Shown here: positions 1 to 6,121 of the stretch, in pieces
How the letters are laid out: every line of letters begins with the position of its first letter
Position numbering within the stretch: position 1 is the stretch's first letter
Assembly: GCA_050118555.1 (NCBI GenBank)
Contig: JASFKQ010000129.1
Location: 1 to 10,430, forward strand
Reading direction: 5' to 3'
DNA: 10,430 bases
DNA from: CALKKN01 sp050118555
GTDB lineage: Bacteria > Pseudomonadota > Gammaproteobacteria > Xanthomonadales > SZUA-36
Notes under the pieces: generated by a model
Databases searched by the model: none
Told to the model about the DNA's origin: nothing
Seen by the model: the letters and a program-made list of their open reading frames with translations, nothing else
Made by a program: the position numbers and the translations under genes

Positions 1-156
1 ATATTGTGCCAGTATTCCGGATGATGGCGAAGGACAGGTGCGTCTGGGCGCGGGGCTGGACTGAGACCCGTAGCCGTAGCTACGGGTTGAAGGAAGCTCA
101 AGACCAGGCGTGCCTGGACCAGCCAGAGCCGGGATACTGGCGCGACATTCAGGCTA
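1..156. repeat. Imperfect palindromic intergenic element, copy B (left end cut by window)
   Basis: Nearly this whole stretch folds back on itself. The outer arms pair GCCAGTAT (8-15) with ATACTGGC (134-141), with partial pairing continuing outward to about 1/148. An inner segment CAGGTGCGTCTGG pairs imperfectly with its counterpart near 101-113. The centre is a perfect hairpin, ACCCGTAGC (66-74), loop CGTA, GCTACGGGT (79-87). The arms match those of the element at 4781-4964: ATATTG, two variable bases, then CCAGT on the left, and ACTGGYGCRAYATYCRGGYTA on the right, with mostly transition differences. The right arm ends in CTA (154-156), which is the TAG stop of the YidC-like gene. Outer bases probably lie beyond position 1. 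It is non-coding and could be an ERIC-like or MITE-like repeat that also forms a 3' hairpin on the minus-strand transcript. No transposase is present. Confidence 0.7.
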
Positions 157-1551
157 TCTAAGCGCCCAGAGGCTCTTGATGACGGAAATCAGGTTGTTGG
201 TGGTCCAGTACAGGACCATGCCAGCCGGGAACGTATAAAACAGCACGAAGAACGCCAGCGCCAGCAGAATCATGTTCCGCACCTGGCGGTTGCGCAGTTC
301 CGGGCTCAGCGCCAGCGGTTTGTGCAGCAACGAAGCGACGAAGGACAGGCCCGTCATCAAAAACGGCAGCAGGTTCAGTTCGTCGCCGAAGAAGGGCAGG
401 CGAAACGGCAGGTTCAGCAGGTCGTCTGGCCGCGACAGGTCCTTGATCCACAGGAAGCCGCTGTGCAGCAGGTGGATGTTTTCCGCCAGCATGTCGAAGG
501 CGCCGATGAACACGGGTATCACGACCGCCACGCCCACCAGGCTCTTCAGGCTGTACAGCGGATGCACGCGCTCGGTCTTGTACAGCGCAAGGATTTTCGC
601 CGACTGTTCCTCACCCCTGAAGTTCTTCTTGATTCGCTGCAATTCGGGCGCCAGCCGGGCCTCCGTTTCGTTGACCTGCTGCTGGAAGCGGTCGGCGATA
701 CGACTCAGGGGCAGCATCAGGATGTTGACGGACAGCGACATGGTCATGATGGCCAGGCCCCAGGATGGCACCACCGACTGGATGACGGCGAGAAGGTGGA
801 ACAGCCCCAGGCAAATCCACCGCAACCAGAACCAGAGGCTGGCATACATCAGGCCCGGCAGCGCGGCGTCCGTCTGGGCGAGTACGACCGGCTCCACCGG
901 TCCGGCGTAAAACGACCACTTTCCGTCCGGGGGCTCTTCGAAGGCCAGGGTCGCGTCGCGCCGCTCTTCGCCGGTCTGCACGCGGACATGGACTTCCGAG
1001 GACGGAGCCGTCATCAGCGCCCAGTAGCGGTTGCGGTAGCCGGCCCACTGGTCGACGGGCAGCGTGGACGCATCGGTGTCGTCGAGCGCAACCTGGGTGA
1101 CGTCACCCCGATCCAGAACGGCGTAGCGCAACTGCTCCAGCCAATTGCCGAAACCCGCCGCGTCGCGCGGGCGGAAGGATTCGCCGGAATACAGCTGTAT
1201 GGCCGTCACCCCGGACTGTTCCAGTTCCAGGCGGTAGCCGCGTCGCGGGATGCGCCAGGTCAGCCGGGCGCCGCCGGACTGTTCGAAGCGCAGTTCGTAG
1301 GCCGTCCCGGTTTCGTTTTCAGACCGCTTCCAGGGGGAATCGGCGACGGTGTCGAAGACGATGACGCCGCCGTCGCCGAATTGTTGCAGGCGCACGTTCT
1401 CGCCGCTGCACATCGGGTAGCAGGCAATGACCGTCTGGAGATTGCCGCGCTCGTCGAAAGTCAGGTGCAGGTTGTCGGTGTTGACGCTGATGTCCGCGCG
1501 GACGGCCAGGCTGAGCAGCAGCAGCGCGGCGCCCGCTGCCAGGCGCTTCAT
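154..1551 (-). CDS. Divergent YidC/Oxa1-family membrane protein (locus-specific paralogue)
   Basis: This is a YidC-like membrane protein of 465 residues. It has an N-terminal signal or TM segment (about 1-19), a periplasmic beta-type domain (about 20-225, shorter than in E. coli YidC), and a C-terminal five-helix Oxa1 region (about 232-465). Recognisable YidC landmarks are the basic amphipathic cytoplasmic stretch ending LALYKTERVHPL (321-332), FLWIKDLSRPD (366-376) and FPAGMVLYWTTNNL (441-454). Two features are unlike a housekeeping insertase. The groove arginine (E. coli R366, in VRGIMYPL) aligns with Asn276 in VNILMLPL, and the protein stops right after the last helix without a basic ribosome-binding tail. 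The ATG overlaps the stop of the glycerophosphotransferase-like gene (ATGA), with GGAG just upstream, so translation is probably coupled. Family assignment is firm. The role is inferred: it may help place or complex the phosphonate or glycan transfer machinery in the inner membrane rather than insert proteins in general. Confidence 0.88.
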   Translation of the reverse strand: MKRLAAGAALLLLSLAVRADISVNTDNLHLTFDERGNLQTVIACYPMCSGENVRLQQFGDGGVIVFDTVADSPWKRSENETGTAYELRFEQSGGARLTWRIPRRGYRLELEQSGVTAIQLYSGESFRPRDAAGFGNWLEQLRYAVLDRGDVTQVALDDTDASTLPVDQWAGYRNRYWALMTAPSSEVHVRVQTGEERRDATLAFEEPPDGKWSFYAGPVEPVVLAQTDAALPGLMYASLWFWLRWICLGLFHLLAVIQSVVPSWGLAIMTMSLSVNILMLPLSRIADRFQQQVNETEARLAPELQRIKKNFRGEEQSAKILALYKTERVHPLYSLKSLVGVAVVIPVFIGAFDMLAENIHLLHSGFLWIKDLSRPDDLLNLPFRLPFFGDELNLLPFLMTGLSFVASLLHKPLALSPELRNRQVRNMILLALAFFVLFYTFPAGMVLYWTTNNLISVIKSLWALR

Positions 1552-2738
1552 CGCTCCGCCCCGGATTGCGCCTCGTCCTGAGCCGCGATCCGCGCCCTGG
1601 CCCGCTCATCCGCCAGGCGGGCAATTTCCGCGGCGCCGTCGGGGACGCTGTGGCCGAGCCGGAACACCTGTGTTTCGCGCAGCTCGCGCATCCGCTCGCG
1701 AAAGCGCTCGGGATGCGCCAGCAGGCGCTCGACGGCGGCAGGCGCCTCCTCGAGTCGGTCCGGCGCAACGATCTCGCCCACCTCATTGCGTATCGAAGCC
1801 TCGATCGGCTCGATGCCCAGCTCACGCCAGTTCGGGTTGCGGATGCGCCGCGGCACATCGATGAACAGCACGGGCTTCTCCAGGCCCATGGAGTACTCCA
1901 GCGCCATGGCCGACCAATCCGACACCAGAATGTCCGAGCCCAGGATGGACGCCGTCTCGCCCATGCGGTCCACGTATTCGAAGCGCTCGTGGCCTTCGAA
2001 CGCGCCGCGCACCGCGGCGATGACCTCCGGCGTGCGACGGTTGCTCTGGTAATGCGGGCGCATGATCACACGGTAACCCGCTTCCAGCAGAACAGCGATC
2101 AGTTCCCGGCCGCAGGTATTGAAAATCGACGTGTCGCCCCAGGTCGGCGCGATCAGCACGGTAACCGGGTCTTCGGGACCCTTGCTGGACTGCCAGGCGC
2201 GGCCCTCTTCAATCACCTGTTCCAGGCGCGGGTGGCCATAGTCGAAGATGTGCTTGGCGGGAAGCCCCTTGAGCTCCTCGCGCCTGCGAATCTCCCGCAC
2301 CTGGTGCGGGCCCGTGCAAAACAGGCTGTCGTAGTGATCGAACGAGTTTTCGTTGTCGACCATGTGCGTGCTGCCCATGCTGTGGAACAGGTAGACGTAG
2401 TGAACGGGGTGCAGTGAGCGTTTCAGCTGCAGGTTCTGCAAGTCCATCATCGTCAGCACGAACAGGTCGGCCTGGTTGACCTGGAAGAAGATGGTCAGGA
2501 ACAGGCCTTCCGGTATGCACAGCGCCCGGTAGTTCTCGTGTCGGCGCTCGAGGCCGGGGTCGGCGCGATCGGAGGTTACGTAACAGACCTTGCGGCCCAG
2601 GGGCCCGTTGAGTTGTTCGATCAGCCCGGAGAACTGGTGCCAGTCCTGTCCGGTCTCGGAGTAAACGACGATATTGCGCCACTCCCAGGGCAGCTTCCTG
2701 AATTGCCGCCAGGCGCCCCAGCCGGAAAGGAAATTCAC
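1548..2738 (-). CDS. CDP-glycerol glycerophosphotransferase-like (TagB/TagF family) transferase
   Basis: This 396-residue protein has the GT-B-like fold signatures of the TagB/TagF family, whose members move a phospho-alcohol from a CDP donor to a growing polymer and release CMP. Visible motifs are YLFHSMGS (116-123, the place of the family WHG histidine), APTWGD (197-202), MRPHYQS (226-232, second key histidine H229) and SDWSAMALEYSMGLEKPVLF (273-292), the nucleotide-binding region. It has no TM segment and would act at the cytoplasmic membrane face. It starts with GTG one nucleotide after the stop of the small YLDP protein and overlaps the YidC-like gene by 4 bp, so the three are probably translated together. 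No CDP-glycerol synthesis gene (TagD type) is visible. The only activated donors this locus seems able to make are CMP-phosphonates, so transfer of AEP rather than glycerol phosphate is a reasonable inference. The basic/acidic tail (about 370-396) is low complexity. Confidence 0.85.
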   Translation of the reverse strand: MNFLSGWGAWRQFRKLPWEWRNIVVYSETGQDWHQFSGLIEQLNGPLGRKVCYVTSDRADPGLERRHENYRALCIPEGLFLTIFFQVNQADLFVLTMMDLQNLQLKRSLHPVHYVYLFHSMGSTHMVDNENSFDHYDSLFCTGPHQVREIRRREELKGLPAKHIFDYGHPRLEQVIEEGRAWQSSKGPEDPVTVLIAPTWGDTSIFNTCGRELIAVLLEAGYRVIMRPHYQSNRRTPEVIAAVRGAFEGHERFEYVDRMGETASILGSDILVSDWSAMALEYSMGLEKPVLFIDVPRRIRNPNWRELGIEPIEASIRNEVGEIVAPDRLEEAPAAVERLLAHPERFRERMRELRETQVFRLGHSVPDGAAEIARLADERARARIAAQDEAQSGAER

Positions 2739-2739
2739 G

Positions 2740-2982
2740 TTAATCCCGGGGGGTATTCGGGTCCCGCTTGTCCCCGCGGCGGAAGAATGCCTTGATCTTG
2801 TACCAGTAGGTCTTCAACGCCAGCGCGATGGAGGCGAAAATGCCCACGATGGCGGAGACGACCATGCTGCCGGTGCTGGGATCCAGATAGGCGAACGCCG
2901 CCGGCGAGGCCAGCAGCAGCACCAGGGCGATAACAGCCGCCAGAAGCGGGGAAATCCGGGTCTTTCGCGCGCGGTTTTTCAT
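2740..2982 (-). CDS. Small membrane protein with YLDPSTGS motif
   Basis: This 80-residue protein has a basic N-terminus, a first hydrophobic segment (about 12-31, ending AFA like a signal peptidase site), the motif AYLDPSTGSM (31-40), a second hydrophobic helix (about 41-58), and a very basic tail (YKIKAFFRRGDKRD). Short proteins with YLDPGTGS-type motifs recur in bacterial surface-polysaccharide and phosphonate clusters, but their biochemical role is unknown to me. The ATG at 2982 was chosen because the signal-like segment then begins near the N-terminus. An in-frame ATG at 3042 would add 20 polar residues and overlap the aminotransferase gene. Neither start has a good ribosome binding site. 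It lies 40 bp after the aminotransferase gene and 1 nt before the GTG of the glycerophosphotransferase-like gene, which suggests a functional partnership with that enzyme. Confidence 0.8.
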   Translation of the reverse strand: MKNRARKTRISPLLAAVIALVLLLASPAAFAYLDPSTGSMVVSAIVGIFASIALALKTYWYKIKAFFRRGDKRDPNTPRD

Positions 2983-3022
2983 TGCGGGACGTGGATTTGG
3001 GTCAGCGCAGATTCTACCAAGA

Positions 3023-4102
3023 TCATACGGAAAAAACCGCATGGATGGCTGCCAGAAGCCGTTCCATATCGTAGTCCGTGATGTCGCCCATTGTTGAAAC
3101 CCGGAACATTTCCGCCACCAGGCTCCCCTGCCCCGCGTAGATCACGAAACCGCGTTGTTTCAGTCCGTCATGAACAGCCTCGTAGCTTGTGCCGTCTGGC
3201 AGCCGGTAGGCCCGGAGCACGACGGAAGACTCGCCGGCGTCCAGCATGGACTCGATTCCGCGCTGGGCGAGAGCCCGCGCCACCCGCCCCGCAAGCTGCC
3301 CGTAACGGGCGTGGCGAGCCCGCCAGCCGCCCTGCCGGCGAAGTTCGTCCAGCGCGGTGTCCAGGGCCAAAACGCTGTTGACCGGCGGCGTGAAGGGCGT
3401 CCCCTGCTGTTGCTGCTTTTCGAACCACAGCGGAAGGTGCAGGTACAGGCTGCGGGGCGGCTCGGCGGGAGCAGCCAGGGCCTCCCGTCGCGCCAGAACG
3501 AAGCACAGGCCCGGGATGCCGTGGAGGCACTTGTTGGCCGTCGCCGCGCAGGCGGCCAGCGCCGGTGATTCGAATGGGATGGCCTCTGCCCCGAAGCTGG
3601 ATACCGCGTCCAGCATCAGCGCACAACCGCGCCGTTCGCAGATTTCAGCGAGATGGCCCGCATCGTTGAGGCGGCCCGTGGTGGTCTCGTGATGGACCGC
3701 GGCGACGTGTGTGAAACCGCCGGTGGAAAGCGCCTCGTCAACGCGCTCGAAATCCACCGGATCCAGCCAGCCATGCGCCACCGACTCACTGGCGATGCCG
3801 TGAATGGCGGCGATGCGGGCGATCCGCTCACCGTATACGCCATTTTCGACAACGAGCAATTTCGCGTCGCGCGGCAGCAGCGAGGCCATCATCGCTTCCA
3901 GCGCCGTGGTGCCCGAGCCGCCCAGCAGTACCGCGGCCCAGTCATCCGCCCCGCAGCCGTACACGGCCGGCAATGCCGCCCTCACCCTGTCCTGGAGGTG
4001 GAAGTACTCGGGTTCTCGATGGCAGAGGTCCTCGCTGACGGCCGCCCGGCGAACCGCCTGGCTGAGGCTGACCGGACCGGGATTGAGCAGGATGGGCCTC
4101 AT
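3023..4102 (-). CDS. aepZ: 2-aminoethylphosphonate aminotransferase (PhnW/AepZ family)
   Basis: This 359-residue PLP enzyme of aminotransferase class V is the PhnW/AepZ type. In a locus with PEP mutase it should run in the biosynthetic direction, turning phosphonoacetaldehyde into 2-aminoethylphosphonate with alanine as the usual donor for the family. The sequence opens with the typical ILLNPGPVSLS (4-14). It carries GGSGTTALEA (61-70) for cofactor phosphate binding, HHETTTGRLN (137-146), LMLDAVSSFGA (162-172) with the PLP-ring Asp165, and ATANKCLHGIPG (187-198) with the Schiff-base Lys191. Length is normal for the family. The start at 4102 gives this canonical N-terminus and a G-rich stretch upstream (GGGGGCCGGT). 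A longer reading frame to 4288 would run into the methyltransferase gene. It follows that gene by 11 bp. A catabolic PhnW is unlikely because no phosphonatase (PhnX) or phosphonate transporter is nearby. Confidence 0.92.
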   Translation of the reverse strand: MRPILLNPGPVSLSQAVRRAAVSEDLCHREPEYFHLQDRVRAALPAVYGCGADDWAAVLLGGSGTTALEAMMASLLPRDAKLLVVENGVYGERIARIAAIHGIASESVAHGWLDPVDFERVDEALSTGGFTHVAAVHHETTTGRLNDAGHLAEICERRGCALMLDAVSSFGAEAIPFESPALAACAATANKCLHGIPGLCFVLARREALAAPAEPPRSLYLHLPLWFEKQQQQGTPFTPPVNSVLALDTALDELRRQGGWRARHARYGQLAGRVARALAQRGIESMLDAGESSVVLRAYRLPDGTSYEAVHDGLKQRGFVIYAGQGSLVAEMFRVSTMGDITDYDMERLLAAIHAVFSV

Positions 4103-4113
4103 ACCGGCCCCCG

Positions 4114-4713
4114 TCAGGCGAATGCCCGGTACCAGAGCAGTACCGCGCCGCACATTTCGAACAGGGTATAAACCAGTTCGCCGTTTCGAATCAGCGACTG
4201 GCGCGCGTTCCACTCCACGTTTTCGTTGCTGCGCCAGCGCAGGCTGGTCGGAAACATCGCCGGCGTGCCCTTGCTCCAGGCCCGCCATTCGTCGCCGAAG
4301 ATGTTCTCGAGCTTCTGGTCTTCGTAGCGGATGGCCGCGGGATAGTAGAACCCGAAGAAGAACGCGACCACCAGGGCCACGATCCAGTTGCCGGCCGCGA
4401 GGGTGAAACCGACGAGGATCAGGAAATTGCCGAAGTACAAGGGGTGCCGCAGCAGCGAATAGGCGCCGGTCGTGGCCAGCTGCCGGTTCTTGTAAATCAC
4501 GCCGGCCGCGTAGATGCGCCAGAGCTGGCCGAGGGCCGCGAGGACGAACCCGGCGAAAATCCGCCCCTCGCCCGCCGGCACGGTGAACCAGGCGCAGACG
4601 AGCAGCAGGACCAGACCCAGGCCCTGGCGGGAAGCCTCGTGGTAGCGCAGGCGATCGACGACGCCCGCGAACCCGCTGCGGTTTCCCATTCTTTTCGATC
4701 TGGTGGATGACAT
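4114..4713 (-). CDS. ICMT/PEMT-like integral membrane methyltransferase
   Basis: This 199-residue membrane protein belongs to the isoprenylcysteine carboxyl methyltransferase / phospholipid methyltransferase superfamily. Hydrophobic helices lie around 31-47, 51-72, 93-109 and 110-128, with another at about 180-197. The SAM-binding signature is clear: LATTGAYSLLRHPLYFGNFL (79-98), then RYEDQKLENIFGDEWRAW (129-146). Such enzymes methylate substrates at the membrane surface, for example carboxyl groups of lipidated cysteines or the amine of phosphatidylethanolamine. The substrate here cannot be read from sequence. Its position between the decarboxylase and aminotransferase genes of AEP synthesis makes methylation of an AEP-bearing lipid or glycan worth considering. 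The ATG at 4713 is backed by GAGGGAG nine bases upstream, the best ribosome binding site in the window. It is the first gene after the palindrome at 4781-4964. Confidence 0.82.
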   Translation of the reverse strand: MSSTRSKRMGNRSGFAGVVDRLRYHEASRQGLGLVLLLVCAWFTVPAGEGRIFAGFVLAALGQLWRIYAAGVIYKNRQLATTGAYSLLRHPLYFGNFLILVGFTLAAGNWIVALVVAFFFGFYYPAAIRYEDQKLENIFGDEWRAWSKGTPAMFPTSLRWRSNENVEWNARQSLIRNGELVYTLFEMCGAVLLWYRAFA

Positions 4714-4722
4714 GCTTCTTTA

Positions 4723-4729
4723 CTCCCTC
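4723..4729 (-). promoter_or_regulatory. Strong Shine-Dalgarno site of the membrane methyltransferase gene
   Basis: GAGGGAG on the minus strand lies nine bases before the ATG at 4713. It fixes that start and shows that the gene after the palindrome has independent translation initiation, unlike the mostly coupled or weakly led genes around it. Confidence 0.7.
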
Positions 4730-4780
4730 GTGGCGCTATTTTACGGGGCCGCGCCGCGCCGGGCCACTTCGAAAGCCACC

Positions 4781-4964
4781 TTAACCCGGATATTGCACCA
4801 GTGTCCGTAGCGAGATGGGTCAGAAGTGCGTCATGGCTGGCTTTCGGGACCGAGGAGCGCGCAGGCATAGTCGACACTATGTCGAGCCCTTCGGCCGAGT
4901 GAAAGCCAGACAGGGCGTGCTTCTGAACCGTCGCAGCAGGACACTGGTGCAATATCCGGGTTAA
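4781..4964. repeat. Long imperfect palindromic intergenic element, copy A (complete)
   Basis: The 184-bp element is bounded by perfect 26-bp inverted repeats (4781-4806 and 4939-4964). The left arm begins TTAACCCGGATATTGCACCA. Inside, pairing continues imperfectly: a segment around GTCAGAAGTGCG and CTGGCTTTC on the left (about 4819-4845) matches GAAAGCCAG and CTTCTGA on the right (about 4901-4927). The exact centre is a hairpin, CATAGT (4866-4871), loop CGAC, ACTATG (4876-4881). The right arm carries the TAA stop of the decarboxylase gene (TTA at 4961-4963). With 67 bp of leader it fills the whole gap between the decarboxylase and methyltransferase genes. It shares arm sequence and layout with the element at 1-156. 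It is non-coding: the short reading frames crossing it look like no protein. It may be an ERIC-like or MITE-like repeat; on the transcript it would form a large hairpin that could weaken read-through or stabilise the upstream mRNA. Confidence 0.88.
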
Positions 4965-6121
4965 AGATCTCGCCAGGCCGCCTCGGCGCCGATGTGGTTC
5001 ATCAACCGTTGTTTGACCTGGCGCGGAGTCACATCGGGACGCGGCAAGCCCTCCGGCACTCCGCGCTGGATACGCAGATGCAGCAAGGCGGGGCCAGGCC
5101 CTTCGGCGAGAAATGCGCGCAACTCGGCCAGACCGCTTCCCTCGTTCGCCGATCGGTAGCCGCAGGCCCGCGCGACGCCGGCGAAGCTGATGCCGGCGCT
5201 GACCGTGGACTGCCCACCGGTCGATTCGTGCACGCCGTTGTCGAGCACCAGGTGCCGGAAGTTGTCCCCGGCGTAAGCACCCACGGTCGCAAAATTGCCC
5301 ATGCGCATCAGCGCGGCGCCGTCCCCGTCAGCGACCAGCACGCGCCGATCCGGCCGCGCCAGGGACAGGCCGAGCCCGAACGAGGAGGCGCAGCCCATCG
5401 AGCCCACCATATAAAGGTGGTTGGGGCGATCCGCCAGCGCGAACAATTCCCGGCCGGTATAGCCCGTGGTGCCGATGACCACCGAGCGATTCTCGGGCGT
5501 CTGCCCGATCACGACTTGCAGGGCTGCGCTCCGCTTGAGCACCGGCGCGGCCTCACCGACCTCGCCGGCGCTGAACGGCTGCGGCCGGCACGTGGGCGTC
5601 CAGGCCGTTTCCAGGGCGGCCTTGGCCACCGAGCCCTTCTTCATGACGAAGGCATACGGCAGACCCGTTGCGTCCATGTGCTCAGTCGCTTGCTCCAGCG
5701 CCTTGTCCACCTGGCCCGCTTCGTTCGGGAACCAGTCCCAGGCAATCTGCAGCGTGTCCAGGATGCGCCCGGTCACCTGCCCCATCAGTTCGTGCTGGGG
5801 CTCGTCCTTCAGGCCGGGCTCTCCCCGCAGGGTCACGATCAGCAATACCGGCAACCGGAACACCCAGTTCAGGGAGCTCAGCGGGCTGACCGCGTTTCCC
5901 AGCCCGGAGTTCTGCATCATGGCTACCGCCCGCCGGCCCGCCAGGGCGGCGCCGCTGGCCGCGGCGACCGCGTCACCCTCGTTCGAGGCCGAGAGGTAGG
6001 CCATGCCCGGATCGTCGATCACGCTGTTGATGAATGGCGTGAGGAAAGAGCAAGGCACGCCCGCCCAGGTCGCGAAGCCCCGGGCCTTGGCCGGACCGAT
6101 GAAATCGCTGGCTTCGATCAT
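4961..6121 (-). CDS. aepY: Phosphonopyruvate decarboxylase
   Basis: This 386-residue thiamine-diphosphate enzyme decarboxylates phosphonopyruvate to phosphonoacetaldehyde, the irreversible step that pulls the unfavourable PEP mutase reaction forward. The N-terminal pyrimidine-binding half has the catalytic-type glutamate in SNEGDAV (E48) and QNSGLGN (70-76), with RGEPGLKDEPQHELMG (99-114), all typical of this family. The C-terminal half holds the ThDP/Mg motif beginning at GDG (266-268) and ending at LDNGVHESTGGQ (N295). The length matches single-chain Ppd enzymes. Its ATG overlaps the stop of the PEP mutase gene by one base (TAATG), so the two are translationally coupled. Its own stop codon lies inside the right arm of the palindrome at 4781-4964, so the last residues sit next to that repeat. 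Sulfopyruvate decarboxylase is a related alternative but does not fit the neighbours. Confidence 0.95.
   Translation of the reverse strand: MIEASDFIGPAKARGFATWAGVPCSFLTPFINSVIDDPGMAYLSASNEGDAVAAASGAALAGRRAVAMMQNSGLGNAVSPLSSLNWVFRLPVLLIVTLRGEPGLKDEPQHELMGQVTGRILDTLQIAWDWFPNEAGQVDKALEQATEHMDATGLPYAFVMKKGSVAKAALETAWTPTCRPQPFSAGEVGEAAPVLKRSAALQVVIGQTPENRSVVIGTTGYTGRELFALADRPNHLYMVGSMGCASSFGLGLSLARPDRRVLVADGDGAALMRMGNFATVGAYAGDNFRHLVLDNGVHESTGGQSTVSAGISFAGVARACGYRSANEGSGLAELRAFLAEGPGPALLHLRIQRGVPEGLPRPDVTPRQVKQRLMNHIGAEAAWRDL

Noticed and set aside
322..1581. Long plus-strand reading frame of 419 codons opposite the YidC-like gene
   Set aside because: Its product is rich in Gln, Arg, Gly and Val with no domain pattern. 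The minus-strand frame has clear YidC helices and motifs. It is a shadow frame typical of GC-rich DNA.
2983..3042. Upstream start extending the YLDP protein to 100 residues
   Set aside because: The extension is polar, overlaps the aminotransferase coding end, and would place the signal-like helix 30 residues inside the protein.
4103..4288. N-terminal extension of the aminotransferase to 421 residues
   Set aside because: It would overlap the methyltransferase coding region by 175 bp. Residues before MRPILLNPGP do not resemble the family, whose N-terminus matches the 4102 start.
4738..4743. Possible -10 box (TAAAAT, minus strand) between the palindrome and the methyltransferase gene
   Set aside because: No acceptable -35 hexamer lies 16-18 bases upstream in the surrounding GC run, so a promoter cannot be supported beyond one A/T-rich hexamer.
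4497..4952. Minus-strand reading frame crossing the palindrome into the methyltransferase gene
   Set aside because: Part of it is the inverted repeat read as codons and the rest is out of frame with the methyltransferase. It has no protein-like features.
4781..4964. Palindrome as an integron attC site or a standard Rho-independent terminator
   Set aside because: It lacks attC-like core sites and any integrase, and no T run follows the stem in either direction, so neither class fits.
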